Below, piece by piece: positions 59,901 through 62,598 of a stretch of DNA of 64,000 nucleotides. Numbering within the stretch: the stretch's first letter is position 1; each line of letters starts with the position of its first letter. Source of the DNA: Echinometra lucunter (taxonomy: Eukaryota > Echinodermata > Echinoidea > Camarodonta > Echinometridae); the NCBI GenBank assembly GCA_029962745.1, contig CM057169.1, positions 21,808,437 through 21,872,436 of the forward strand, written 5' to 3'. The notes below the pieces were generated by a model, which was given only the letters and a program-made list of their open reading frames with translations, was not told where the DNA came from and ran no database searches. The translations under genes and the position numbers were made by a program.

Positions 59901-62598
59901 AGTAAATTTTGAAAAAGAAATCAGAGTTGCCACTTTTTGTTGTTGGACAGCAGAGTTGTATGGAGGCTTTAGAAGGACAAAGACATCTTTTTGCCCGAAG
60001 AATTCCTCTTGCAAAATGTAGAAGCTAAAACATGAAATAACTGAAAATTATTGTCTTTGGTGATAGAATTGCTTCATTTGTATCATTGCAACGTTGTAAG
60101 TTCTCTCAATCTTCTCATCAGAATTTTTTGTAACTGTTGGAAGAAATTCTTGGAATGAAATGCGGCTTTATCAGAGCAACATGACTATAGCTGGAAAATA
60201 ACTGTCAAAGTTCTGATGAAGCATGAGACTGTATATGGACTAAAGAACTGAATATTGTGACATATATTTGAGGCATGCTGGCTCAGAGTTAAGCAGAGGT
60301 CTTGTAAAAAGGAGTACCAGTATTGAAATCAAGTGGATGGGCTAGTTTCTTTTGGTAAGGTATTAATCCTCACTGCCCAGTCCCACAGAGAGGACTTAAA
60401 GCCATCAGTCCCCCTGATTGCTTACTTACGAGCATACTCATACTTTCTTAGCAGTCAGGTAAAGTAACCAAACCTTTAACCGTCCAAAAGTACTTATTTT
60501 TCTTGTTTCATTATATTTGTGATCAGAACTGGTGAAGTTTGAAGACAAGACTGACAGCATGTCGTCAGGGGATGTAAGTGACGAGAGTGCATCGGCTAAG
60601 ATTGGCTCCAAGGCTAAAGGCAAGTAGAACTAAAGAAGTTCCCTCCTAAATTATTTTGACAGCTGCTGTTTTCAGATAGGATTGAATTGAATTGAATTTG
60701 AAGTTTATTCTCATATTTTTCATAACATAAAATATAACAATTATTTAACAATAACATAGTATATAAAAAAATATGACAATAGCATAAAGATTCATGTAAA
60801 TCAAACATAGTGGAGTGAGTAAAAAGTAATTACAGAAGATGTTTGAATTGAGTGAAATATGAAGGAACCTGCATGAAAAACAGAGCTCGTTTAGTCTGCA
60901 GGTTCCTTAAGGTGATAGGGGGTCTTGATTGCACAGATGATAAAAGTTAGAAGAGATATGTAGCATCTTATTCGTAGAAAGGGTTTTTACGGTTCACCAT
61001 GTGGTAAGTCCTAAAGGACTATAGATAAAGTGGATAGAGATGGAGGTGAAATAGAGAGGCGAGAAAGCAGGAAAGTTGGAGGGTAGAGTATCTTTCTGAA
61101 AACTGGGTGAAGTCCTAAAAAGGACTGTAAACCAGAAGAGGTGGGAGGATTGAGTTGGTGAAGAGATGAGGAGGCTTGAGTCGGTGAGAACAACAGTGAT
61201 ATTAATGGAAATTCTTTACCTCAGAATAACTGGAATATTTTGTGCTTATTCAGTTAAATGAATTTATCAAACTTGAATGACTCTACCTGATATATTCATT
61301 ACACGGGGATGGAGCATAAGAAAAGTACCATGTTCAGAGAGATAAGACTTGTATTATAGCTTCATCATGAAATGTCCACAAAGATTTTCTCTTTATTTCT
61401 TAGGGTTTTCTAATCATCGTATTTATGACACATTCATGCACATTGTAGATGATGACTTGAATCTGTTCTTCCACCTTCTCTTAATATCCCTTGTATTTTA
61501 GTTTGCATTGAGAACACAAAGAACAAGATGCGACAGTGGGTCAACAAGCAACCCAGTGAAGATCTAACCAGAAGAATACAGGAAACTGCCCCTCCCATAC
61601 CTACTGCACCTCGCCCTAGAGACCTCAACGTCTCCAGTGGCTCAGTGACCCCTCCTCAGAGTGACCCTGCCCCCGTTCCTCCAACAAGAAGGAAAAATGG
61701 CCTCAAGCTATCGACTGCAAAGTCTATGGGACAGAATGGAGTGAGTGAGGATGGTGATCAGCCACCCCCGTTGCCCCCTCCACGTCTTGGAGCCAGTCCA
61801 ATGAGCGCTAACCCAAGTGTGAACCCACTGAGTGCCACGCCCACAAGTGCCATACCCATGAGTGCTATGCCCCCGAGTGCCATGCCCATGAGTGCCACGC
61901 CCACAGGTGCCATGCCCATGAGTGTAACGCCCACGAGTGCCATGCCCATGGGTGCCAACCCAATGGACGGAGGAGAGTACATGGGGCTGAGCTTAGAAGC
62001 GATGCCTCCGAGCAGATCCTCAGCGGGAGATCAGTCAATGGGACCAGATAATGGAGGAATGAACCAGGTCACCAAGCCTCGTCTGAGAGGGTGCAAATCG
62101 GTCCCCACCGAGTCGGACACCCCACCTCCGCTTCCTTCACGCCAACCTGCACCCCCTCAACGGTCGCTCTCCCGTGATGTTGCAATTCCCCCGCCTCTCC
62201 CTGCAAGGCCGTTGCACACATTACCTCATGTGTTCAAGGAGCGATCGGATTCAGAAACATCCGATGAAGGTATGGTCTCAGGGCATTCCCCGCCAAGGAG
62301 AACCCCACCCCCACTTCCCGGGCAGCAGGGCCCTTCCAAAGTGAGCCGATTGAGGGATCACTGGGAGAGACGTTCTAGCCGTGATTCGTCTCCGGAGAGC
62401 AACCGATCTAGCGTAGATAGAGGAGATGCAAAACCCACTTTACCTCTCAGGATCAATGAAAGAATGGCTCCGGATGGACGCCCTTCATCCTCTTCTACTG
62501 ACGATGGTCAGGTACTTCTGGAAGGACTTCCACCACCTCTACCTGTCAAGTCCAAACAGAATACACCTCCAAGAAAGTCAACTGAGACTGAGCCAGAA
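9324..62598 (+). CDS. INPPL1: SHIP-type inositol polyphosphate 5-phosphatase gene, partial (24 exons in window)
   Basis: Spliced gene assembled by hand from 24 exons; every junction keeps one open frame (about 1,254 codons). It encodes a cytosolic, membrane-recruited phosphatase that converts PtdIns(3,4,5)P3 to PtdIns(3,4)P2 downstream of tyrosine-kinase receptors. Domains in order: second half of an SH2 domain (exons 1-2), acidic linker and helical region (3-6), PH-like region (6-8), 5-phosphatase domain with motifs FIGTWNMG, IGTQE, NKGAVGVSF, HLTSG, GDLNYR, PSWCDRVLW and SSDHSPVF (9-17), C2 region (17-22), proline-rich tail (23-24). YGCTTDIVSSDHSPVF and STCLE are closer to vertebrate SHIP2 than SHIP1, but an invertebrate gene may predate that split. 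The start codon and the SH2 N-terminus are not in the window as far as I can see. The last exon ends in a donor, so a C-terminus (possibly a SAM domain, as in SHIP2) lies downstream. All introns are GT-AG except intron 23, which is GC-AG. Confidence 0.95.
9574..9956. mobile_element. Kolobok/T2-like MITE
   Basis: TTAA on both sides (9570-9573 and 9957-9960). Termini AGGAGAATG..ACCCTGGGGAAAAAT are inverted. TTAA followed by AGGRR is the T2/Kolobok-type end known from Xenopus and marine invertebrates. Confidence 0.8.
10058..10412. mobile_element. 355-bp foldback element
   Basis: Nearly the whole element is an inverted repeat: left arm from GGCCCAAATTCACAAAGGTG, right arm ending CACCTTTGTGAATTCGGGCC, arms about 150 bp. 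Motifs such as CCATGGTTT.AAACCA recur in both. Confidence 0.85.
10440..10660 (+). pseudogene. LINE ORF2 C-terminal fossil
   Basis: One frame reads TSEDRAFACAAPKLQNNLP followed by EIWKCPAFDSFI and a stop. This is the (D)RAF..AAPKLWN.LP....F pattern at the end of Jockey/CR1-type LINE proteins. Short and degraded. Confidence 0.65.
13427..13630. repeat. Diverged tandem duplication, 102-bp period
   Basis: Two units starting GAATCTGTC(T/C) at 13427 and 13529 share CAGTGATCCGTT and TCTTAAAGAT. They are clearly diverged. Confidence 0.75.
14283..14472. mobile_element. 190-bp foldback MITE
   Basis: Arms of about 85 bp starting ACTCTTAAAAA. They carry GACTCTGTTGGGG and GAGTCCATTGGGG in mirrored places and meet near an A/T-rich centre. 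Confidence 0.85.
14857..15010 (+). mobile_element. Degraded tRNA-derived SINE piece
   Basis: TATAATGGTGAAGGCTCGTGA resembles an A box and AGGTTTGATAC a decayed B box. CCCACTCTTCACCCA matches the SINE body at 48036. Confidence 0.5.
16368..16847. mobile_element. Kolobok/T2-like MITE with CRE, copy A
   Basis: Flanked by TTAA (16364-16367, 16848-16851). About 90% like the copy at 50957. The left end has a run of 13 or more G. It contains TGACGTCA (16559-16566), a perfect CRE, and an internal palindrome built on GGTTACC/GGTAACC. Confidence 0.8.
16896..17189. repeat. Three 95-bp tandem repeats
   Basis: Units starting CAGT(T/A)TCTTT.GATTCAGAAT near 16896, 16991 and 17086. They differ at only a few bases, so the array is young. 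It begins 44 bp after a Kolobok-like MITE. Confidence 0.95.
17435..17618. mobile_element. 184-bp MITE with perfect 21-bp TIRs
   Basis: Perfect 21-bp inverted ends, starting CATTACAAGGTGGACACCAT at 17435-17455, mirrored at 17598-17618. No coding content. Confidence 0.85.
19672..19683. promoter_or_regulatory. NRF1-type palindrome inside the transposon
   Basis: TGCGCATGCGCA matches the NRF1 consensus exactly and sits 28 bp before the THAP ATG. CATGTGACGTA, an E-box/CRE-like word, lies about 20 bp further up. This looks like a relic TATA-less promoter. Confidence 0.55.
19712..19920 (+). pseudogene. THAP-domain remnant, frameshifted
   Basis: ATG at 19712 reads MPICLACGCTNHTSLV then KRSFFCNP, the first Cys pair and SF.xFP-like strand of a THAP finger. 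After a one-base frame change near 19820 it reads WINDIRTDKFDFIT, a stop, then KVCEDHFEPEC, which supplies the second Cys and the His of the C2CH zinc site. Two breaks make it non-functional. Confidence 0.75.
20311..20964. mobile_element. ~650-bp inverted-repeat element
   Basis: Left end GTCCCTGTTTTCATGAAGTG is mirrored by CACTTCGTGAAGAAAGGGAC on the right. TTTCACGAAGTGAC-like words recur inside at about 20585 and 20708. Confidence 0.7.
22543..22714. repeat. CTT microsatellite
   Basis: CTT runs with CTC and ATT breaks, pyrimidine on the + strand. Its complement is the GAA tract in intron 3. Confidence 0.95.
25725..26140. repeat. Three diverged ~140-bp repeats
   Basis: Units near 25725, 25880 and 26013 share CTTAACCTG or CTTGAGCC, GATCATTTG(C/T) and ATTTAGTGAAGATGATGAA. 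Old tandem repeat. Confidence 0.65.
27368..27679. mobile_element. 312-bp hairpin element (AGAGTGAA-rich foldback)
   Basis: Two arms of about 145 bp fold nearly perfectly, from TACTCTCTCTCTCTAAAAAA to its mirror. The loop region is about 30 bp near 27520. AGAGTGAA recurs many times within the arms. The left arm has one extra GAATTAAGAGT unit. Confidence 0.92.
28102..28505 (-). mobile_element. Dispersed ~390-bp inverted-repeat element, copy B
   Basis: Reverse-orientation copy of the elements at 4446 and 54015. It keeps both ends, from the AGACGAAAAGCAGCACGCG side to GGCGGAGCTTTAGGGGCCTG. Confidence 0.87.
29169..29583 (+). mobile_element. Dispersed ~410-bp TIR element, copy 1
   Basis: Shares its whole length with 53221-53653 (reversed) and 57187-57598. 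Ends resemble AAGCC.GC.CACACTATACG and its mirror, somewhat worn here. Internal landmark TTGGTTAAC.GCAAGCCTTG. Confidence 0.85.
29873..30014 (+). CDS. INPPL1: Exon 2: SH2 C-terminal part and acidic linker
   Basis: 142 nt, entered in phase 0 and left in phase 1. It reads SSDPTSKFHPFSNLSELV, then NSYKLTNNGLCCPLQHPV, then an acidic EEEDQD stretch. This matches the last helix of the SHIP SH2 domain (LDQLIEFYK..GL..LQYPV) and its acidic linker. Acceptor ctttccag, donor gtagat. Confidence 0.93.
30162..30310. mobile_element. Small inverted-repeat element
   Basis: GGCC(C/T)CGGAACACAAAGATTTG on the left is mirrored, with mismatches, by CAAACCTTTGTTACGGGCCC on the right. Confidence 0.6.
31147..31405 (+). 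repeat. ~250-bp dispersed repeat, copy 1
   Basis: Matches 59708-59957 in the same orientation: GGAAGC.ACTCT.TAGAATGAG, then ATGTGGAA, TATGGAGTTGCTTCC and GGGGTCATGTGACC. Contains a CATGTGAC E-box. Confidence 0.8.
31878..32041. mobile_element. ~164-bp foldback element
   Basis: Arms of about 60 bp from AGAACAGTTGTTTAAAAATT, mirrored by a right arm ending ACCACTGTTCT. CATTAGGTTGTT and AACAACCTAATG pair inside. Confidence 0.8.
32775..33086. mobile_element. GC-richer inverted-repeat element
   Basis: GACCCCATTCTCATTA at the left is mirrored by TAATGAGAACAGGGTC at the right. The interior is CpG-richer than the surrounding intron. Confidence 0.7.
33290..33533 (+). CDS. INPPL1: Exon 3: linker with Ser/Asp-rich start
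   Basis: 244 nt, phase 1 in, phase 2 out. It begins DDEDERLSSDTSGSSQDS, then a predicted helical stretch (LLQARLEAMDLTPLEGADF) and RNMMMASTRELTR. No named domain; it lies between the SH2 and PH-like regions. The acidic run continues from exon 2. The Ser/Asp start could be a casein-kinase-2-type target (inference). A stop follows the donor at once, which fits the splice. Confidence 0.9.
33950..34256. repeat. GAA/GGA purine tract
   Basis: About 300 bp of almost pure purine on the + strand (GAA, AGAA, GGA). Likely to form triplex or sticky DNA; complementary to the CTT tract in intron 1. Confidence 0.95.
34404..34427. repeat. ACAT tetranucleotide repeat
   Basis: Six ACAT-type units (TACATACATACATACA). 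Confidence 0.85.
34697..34778. repeat. GA dinucleotide repeat
   Basis: About 80 bp of AG, one GGG break, followed by a G run. Confidence 0.95.
35533..35707. mobile_element. Small inverted-repeat element (TACTGTTTAAGCT ends)
   Basis: TATATACTGTTTAAGCTAAT at the left and CAGCTTATACAGTA at the right are inverted. TTTTAGCG words repeat in the left arm. Confidence 0.6.
37931..38061. mobile_element. GTTTCATAAAACTTGTTAT-type MITE, copy 1
   Basis: Shares CTTGCATCTGATTG.CTGAGAGCAAATTTGTC with copies at 48750 (reversed), 55158/56645 (split) and, more distantly, 58198. Ends are inverted GTTTCAT..AACAAG. Confidence 0.8.
38066..38222. mobile_element. 157-bp foldback MITE
   Basis: Arms of about 45 bp: TTCATAAAGCTGTTCGTAAG at left, mirrored by CTTACGAACGGCTTTATGAA at right. 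It directly follows the previous MITE. Confidence 0.9.
38440..38765 (+). pseudogene. LINE ORF2 C-terminal fragment with 3' UTR
   Basis: A frame reads TYGDRSFAKAAPVLWNSLPP then a FK..KTY segment, the usual end of CR1/L2-type LINE proteins, followed by a 3' UTR and a trinucleotide tail. 5'-truncated, as LINE insertions usually are. Confidence 0.8.
38766..39137. repeat. ATT/ATC microsatellite
   Basis: About 370 bp of ATT with regular ATC. It starts at the LINE fragment's 3' end and stops about 25 nt before exon 4. Confidence 0.95.
39163..39256 (+). CDS. INPPL1: Exon 4: helical linker
   Basis: 94 nt, phase 2 in, phase 0 out. It reads QLKIFQLQLDAMQCLFDVQL then PSNKKFTLQDH, comparable to the SHIP segment with ...LESLQRLFDQQL.... 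The acceptor lies only about 25 nt after a long ATT/ATC microsatellite that trails a LINE fragment. Confidence 0.92.
39293..39966. mobile_element. Kolobok/T2-like element with long TIRs
   Basis: TTAA flanks (39289-39292, 39967-39970). Ends AGGAAACCAA(A/C)ACCC extend into inverted repeats of about 240 bp with mismatches. Inside is a ~115-bp tandem duplication starting ACTACCATAGCTATTGATG (39440 and 39555). Confidence 0.85.
40078..40964. mobile_element. Non-autonomous hAT element with perfect TSD
   Basis: 887 bp. Terminal TAGGGCTGT and ACAGCCCTA are perfect inverted repeats, flanked by the 8-bp direct repeat TGAAAGAT (40070-40077 and 40965-40972), the hAT hallmark. GGTTCGG words crowd both ends in the same orientation. 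No transposase frame. Confidence 0.92.
41423..41652. mobile_element. 230-bp MITE (CAATAGACCTGTTTACTAA ends)
   Basis: CAATAGACCTGTTTACTAA at 41423 is mirrored by TTAGTAAACAGGTCTATTG ending near 41651. Confidence 0.85.
41736..41816 (+). CDS. INPPL1: Exon 5: linker
   Basis: 81 nt, exactly 27 codons in phase 0. It encodes PTIESSPENLYKRFAECEKQ followed by VKNLESK, a likely short helix. Acceptor tctcacag, donor gtaagc. As a symmetric exon it could be skipped without a frameshift. Confidence 0.9.
42303..42518 (+). CDS. INPPL1: Exon 6: linker to PH-like region
   Basis: 216 nt, 72 codons in phase 0. It opens VKATLRELYKPC, continues through a disordered Ser/Pro/Glu-rich part, and ends ILPTPFE, where SHIP proteins have a Pro-Pro-x-Thr-Phe-Glu turn into the PH-like region. 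Symmetric, so skippable in frame. Confidence 0.93.
42838..42940. repeat. Degenerate TTAGGG tract
   Basis: About twelve TTAGGG-like units with substitutions. A further tract lies at 46548-46625. Confidence 0.75.
43052..43190 (+). CDS. INPPL1: Exon 7: PH-like region
   Basis: 139 nt, phase 0 in, phase 1 out. It reads VKVLNVPSLTHPKVKLTVDL, then ATGHLVVAKITGKEMNED. Alternating strands match the SHIP segment (VKAESLG..KMQLKVDVESGKLII) known as the PH-related domain. Confidence 0.93.
43605..43699 (+). CDS. INPPL1: Exon 8: PH-like region, C-terminal part
   Basis: 95 nt, phase 1 in, phase 0 out. It reads AQLIKSRTSNTKLAIKLSNG then KKKEYAFEDAK, matching the SHIP stretch ILQLIKSQ...EYVFADSK that leads into the phosphatase domain. 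The basic run SNGKKKE is typical of a lipid-facing loop (inference). Confidence 0.94.
43816..44165 (+). mobile_element. tRNA-derived SINE, long copy
   Basis: Starts GAGGTGTTGTAGTTGAGTG. Contains CCTTTGGCAAGACATTAATC and CACTCTCCACCCAGGTGT, shared with 48036. Ends GGTGCTATATAAATCC.. then ATT repeats, like a CR1/L2 tail. Confidence 0.8.
44494..44596 (+). CDS. INPPL1: Exon 9: start of 5-phosphatase domain
   Basis: 103 nt, phase 0 in, phase 1 out. KRETFCQMLQYMKMVHS matches the SHIP KREGFCQLLQQMK helix. It ends VDQISVFIGTWNMG; the Asn of TWN is a conserved active-site residue that contacts the metal in 5-phosphatases. Confidence 0.97.
44879..45290 (+). mobile_element. tRNA-derived SINE split by a MITE
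   Basis: Same family as 43816 and 48036 (GTCATGGTCTAGTGGATAT, CTTTTGGCATGACAT, CACTCTCCATCCA). The body is interrupted at 45001-45128 and resumes AGGTTTGGTAAATGGATAGG, with an ATT tail to about 45290. Confidence 0.8.
45001..45128. mobile_element. 128-bp MITE nested in a SINE
   Basis: GGGGGGTGTAACATAAA at the left and its mirror TTTATGTTACACCCCCC-like right end. ATACAATCAATT pairs inside. Confidence 0.85.
45370..45578 (+). CDS. INPPL1: Exon 10: 5-phosphatase domain
   Basis: 209 nt, phase 1 in, phase 0 out. It starts GDAPPPNCITSWLTCQGDGK, then YMPHDLYVIGTQE, whose Glu is the conserved metal ligand, then LSEREW. It ends at KEYAV before an unremarkable donor, gtacga. Reading through the donor meets a stop only at 45651-45653, so the junction rests on alignment with exon 11 and frame continuity. 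Confidence 0.95.
45600..45868 (+). mobile_element. LINE-type 3' tail
   Basis: T-rich 3' UTR-like stretch ending GGAATAAAACGAATTGAATTG with GAATT repeats, typical of a retroposon tail. No protein fragment seen. Confidence 0.5.
46340..46457 (+). CDS. INPPL1: Exon 11: 5-phosphatase domain
   Basis: 118 nt, phase 0 in, phase 1 out. It reads VTVCSLWGIRLAVLVKPEHQ, then DRISHVRESSVKTGIANALG, very close to the SHIP LW.IR..VL.KPEH..RISH....VKTGIAN.LG block. Acceptor tctttgcag, donor gtaagg. Confidence 0.97.
46548..46625. repeat. Short TTAGGG-like tract
   Basis: GTAGGGTTAGGGTTAGGGTA preceded by degraded units. Confidence 0.7.
47200..47296 (+). CDS. INPPL1: Exon 12: 5-phosphatase domain
   Basis: 97 nt, phase 1 in, phase 2 out. 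It reads NKGAVGVSFSFNGTSFCFVN then CHLTSGTEKCLR. The NKGAVGVSF and HL.SG blocks are signatures of type II 5-phosphatases; the His binds substrate phosphate. Confidence 0.97.
47530..47845. repeat. CT-rich tract before exon 13
   Basis: About 300 bp of C/T with TCTCTCTT runs, ending in the acceptor of exon 13. Confidence 0.9.
47846..47984 (+). CDS. INPPL1: Exon 13: 5-phosphatase domain
   Basis: 139 nt, phase 2 in, phase 0 out. It reads RNNNFHDILRGLSLGAKGLS, then FHHIFWLGDLNYRID. GDLNYR carries the catalytic Asp and Asn. The acceptor follows about 300 nt of CT-rich intron, an unusually long polypyrimidine stretch. Confidence 0.97.
48036..48316 (+). mobile_element. tRNA-derived SINE, best-preserved copy
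   Basis: TGTTGTGGCTCAGTA is A-box-like; GGTTCGAATCC at 48092-48102 is a perfect B box. The body is followed by GCTATATAAATATCC and ATT repeats. Starts 50 nt after exon 13. Confidence 0.88.
48517..48616 (+). CDS. INPPL1: Exon 14: 5-phosphatase domain
   Basis: 100 nt, phase 0 in, phase 1 out. It reads EILTNIKAGHYEVLFDHDQL, then KIEKDQGNVFVAF. LL/F..DQL followed by a charged helix and VF..F is the usual SHIP order. Confidence 0.96.
48750..48886. mobile_element. GTTTCATAAAACTTGTTAT-type MITE, copy 2
   Basis: Inverted GACCCCGTTTCATAAAACTT and a worn mirror ending AAACGGGGTC. Shares CAGCCAATCACATGCAAGGAT, the reverse of the family core. Confidence 0.8.
49217..49624 (-). mobile_element. piggyBac-like MITE, copy 2
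   Basis: 408 bp, flanked by TTAA (49213-49216, 49625-49628). Ends CCCATTCATGACAG and CTGTCACGAATAGG are worn forms of the TIR. Reverse orientation to 63130. Confidence 0.92.
49784..50437. mobile_element. ~650-bp TIR element (CACCACAAAACAACC ends)
   Basis: GCGACCCTCCACCACAAAAC at left; GTTTTGTGGTGAAGGGTCAC at right is its mirror. No frame of note inside. Ends 40 nt before exon 15. Confidence 0.88.
50478..50566 (+). CDS. INPPL1: Exon 15: 5-phosphatase domain
   Basis: 89 nt, phase 1 in, phase 0 out. It reads EEDDITFPPTYRYELGHRST, then YAYKKIKKTG. FPPTYRYE..S..TYA is a SHIP-type substrate-loop block. Confidence 0.97.
50957..51426. mobile_element. Kolobok/T2-like MITE with CRE, copy B
   Basis: TTAA flanks (50953-50956, 51427-51430). 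Same sequence as 16368-16847, including the TGACGTCA near 51139 and the GGTTACC/GGTAACC palindrome. The left end AGGGAGTACC shows what the G run in copy A replaced. Confidence 0.85.
51433..51455. repeat. CT dinucleotide repeat
   Basis: Short TC run directly after the Kolobok-like copy. Confidence 0.85.
52184..52265 (+). CDS. INPPL1: Exon 16: 5-phosphatase domain
   Basis: 82 nt, phase 0 in, phase 1 out. It reads IRINQPSWCDRVLWKSYPDT then HILNTTYG. P.WCDR(I/V)LW is one of the two textbook 5-phosphatase signatures. Confidence 0.97.
53023..53112 (+). CDS. INPPL1: Exon 17: end of 5-phosphatase domain
   Basis: 90 nt, phase 1 in and out. It reads CTTDIVSSDHSPVFSTFDVG then LAASTVIPK. SDH.PVF is the second signature and contains the catalytic His. 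The final residues form the link to the C2 domain. Confidence 0.97.
53221..53653 (-). mobile_element. Dispersed ~410-bp TIR element, copy 2
   Basis: Reverse copy of the element at 29169 and 57187. Ends AAAGCCCGCCACACACTATA and CGGATCGTATAGTGTGCAGC. Confidence 0.88.
53887..54006 (+). CDS. INPPL1: Exon 18: C2 region, first part
   Basis: 120 nt, phase 1 in and out. It reads EQSEGATQNVKIIFTQVDAT, then SRFYLEFFSTCLE, matching SHIP2 KF(F)IEFYSTCLE. The donor gtaagg is followed after 8 nt by the edge of a dispersed ~390-bp element. The exon is symmetric. Confidence 0.95.
54015..54406 (+). mobile_element. Dispersed ~390-bp inverted-repeat element, copy C
   Basis: Starts CAGGCCCCTAAAGCTCCGCC only 8 nt after the exon 18 donor dinucleotide. 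Full length compared with copies A and B. Confidence 0.88.
54523..54749. mobile_element. 227-bp inverted-repeat element
   Basis: GGGCTGGTATTCAATTCAAT at left and TCAAATTGAATACCTGCCC at right are inverted. AAGTAATTTACTTAG-like words recur inside. Confidence 0.75.
55223..56645 (-). mobile_element. 5'-truncated LINE (CR1/Jockey-like), minus strand
   Basis: Minus-strand frame of about 270 codons (55841 to about 56650). It contains LILNYSKTKVMLLESKQ, the conserved (L)N..KTK block of LINE reverse transcriptases, then KYLG-like VKCLGVIVD, LY.GYIIPHILYCSNVWFG, and a tail ending SFNWKQLPDYVR. The catalytic YxDD part is missing because of 5' truncation. The 3' end is a TAAA-type repeat (TTTA on +, 55224-55257). 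Uninterrupted for its length, so fairly young. Confidence 0.88.
55224..55257. repeat. TTTA tetranucleotide tail of the LINE
   Basis: TTTATTTATTTATTTATTAT-type run at the 3' end of the minus-strand LINE. Confidence 0.9.
56794..56888 (+). CDS. INPPL1: Exon 19: C2 region
   Basis: 95 nt, phase 1 in, phase 0 out. It reads AKSEKSGYNSLCQQDNTLKL, then TRPSWTKDQLIK, in the place of the variable loop before L.PI..D.EYL in SHIP. The acceptor (gattcgcag) follows GATTT repeats rather than a clean pyrimidine tract. Frame fit with both neighbours supports it. Confidence 0.88.
56900..57165. repeat. CT-rich tract
   Basis: C/T-rich DNA with TCTCTC runs, starting 12 nt after exon 19. Confidence 0.85.
57187..57598 (+). 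mobile_element. Dispersed ~410-bp TIR element, copy 3
   Basis: AAGCCTGCCACACACTATAC at left; GGTATAGTGTGCGGTTGGCTT at right is its mirror. Same orientation as 29169. Confidence 0.9.
57859..57946 (+). CDS. INPPL1: Exon 20: C2 region
   Basis: 88 nt, phase 0 in, phase 1 out. It reads LNPIVSDVEYLEEQFILVAI, then KSEDSDESYG, matching SHIP L.PI.(S/A)D.EYL.(D/Q)Q..L..KS.D..ESYG. Acceptor after a T-rich tract, donor gtaaga. Confidence 0.96.
58002..58038. repeat. Poly-C then poly-A homopolymers
   Basis: A run of 10 or more C directly followed by more than 25 A. Confidence 0.9.
58198..58336. mobile_element. 139-bp MITE with near-perfect TIRs
   Basis: GGGGAGCGTTTCATGAAGAG at left is exactly mirrored at right; the inverted repeat reaches about 32 bp. 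The core GCATCTGATTGGCTGAAAGC relates it to the MITE at 37931. Confidence 0.93.
58710..58806 (+). CDS. INPPL1: Exon 21: C2 region
   Basis: 97 nt, phase 1 in, phase 2 out. It reads GEFVVSLRNRFESSPVPFKS, then ILTHQGHKTGNVE. The L(S/T)H.G..TGN block matches SHIP2 (SHRG..TGN). Confidence 0.95.
58965..59556. mobile_element. CpG-rich palindromic element
   Basis: 58968-59132 folds on itself: ATAGCGAATAGACATGAGTG pairs with a mirror ending TATTCGCTATT, enclosing CGAAATCT/AGATTTCG. A further pair, TTGTACAACGC near 59130 and GCGTTGTACAA near 59546, encloses CpG-rich DNA. Could be one composite or two nested elements. Confidence 0.7.
59619..59686 (+). CDS. INPPL1: Exon 22: end of C2 region
   Basis: 68 nt, phase 2 in, phase 1 out. 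It reads EGMVHVKSRDESLYGGFRKA then KTY, in the place of SHIP G.(M/I)K(V/L).....REKLY(E/D). Acceptor gtctatag, donor gtaagt. Confidence 0.9.
59708..59957 (+). repeat. ~250-bp dispersed repeat, copy 2
   Basis: Same orientation as 31147. GGAAGCAACTCTGTAGAATG and GGGGGTCATGTGACC are shared. Begins about 20 nt after exon 22. Confidence 0.8.
60268..60425 (+). mobile_element. SINE fragment
   Basis: GCATGCTGGCTCAGAGTTAAG and TCTTTTGGTAAGGTATTAATC resemble the SINE at 48036. No tail seen. Confidence 0.55.
60527..60619 (+). CDS. INPPL1: Exon 23: linker to tail, ends at a GC donor
   Basis: 93 nt, phase 1 in and out. It reads ELVKFEDKTDSMSSGDVSDE, then SASAKIGSKAK. The 5' splice site is AAAG|GCAAGT, the strong form of a GC donor; no GT nearby keeps the frame. 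If the intron is kept, translation adds only Gly-Lys and stops at TAG 60625-60627, giving a form without the proline-rich tail. Confidence 0.88.
60675..60840 (-). mobile_element. Retroposon 3' tail, minus strand
   Basis: ATTGAATTGAATTGAATTTG followed by AAGTTTATT is the mirror of AATAAACTT..CAATTCAATT, a retroposon-like tail. The inner limit is uncertain. Confidence 0.5.
61502..62598 (+). CDS. INPPL1: Exon 24: proline-rich tail
   Basis: 1,097 nt, phase 1 in, phase 0 out at GAA|gtaagt. It reads VCIENTKNKMRQWVNKQPSE and then a disordered tail with at least six SH3-type motifs (PPLPPPR, PPPLPSR, PPPLPARP, PPPLPGQ, PPPLPVKS, PPIPTAPRP). A Met/Ser/Ala/Pro pentapeptide repeat lies at about 61794-61960, followed by EYMGL, a possible phosphotyrosine site. 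The frame stays open 34 more codons into the intron, to TAA at 62674-62676, which would be an alternative C-terminus if the donor is not used. Large single-exon tails are usual in this family. Confidence 0.93.
61794..61966 (+). repeat. INPPL1: Coding repeat: Pro-Met-Ser-Ala pentapeptides
   Basis: About eleven copies of P-(M/T/P)-S-A-x in exon 24. The DNA unit is about 15 nt (ATGAGTGCCACGCCC-like), so it grew by tandem duplication. Confidence 0.9.

Larger units (their letters stand above)
56889..61501 (+). other. Introns 19-23 region (non-coding parts)
   Basis: Introns 56889-57858, 57947-58709, 58807-59618, 59687-60526 and 60620-61501. They include CT-rich DNA, a dispersed element, a 139-bp MITE, a CpG-rich palindromic element and a SINE piece. 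Intron 23 has a GC donor. Confidence 0.8.

Noticed and set aside
61008..61130. AGTCCTAAA(AA)GGACT hairpins as further histone-type signals
   Set aside because: The loop and flanks do not match the histone stem-loop and no CAAGAAAG follows.
61758..61982. Minus-strand Gly/Met/Ala frame
   Set aside because: Shadow of the pentapeptide repeat in exon 24.
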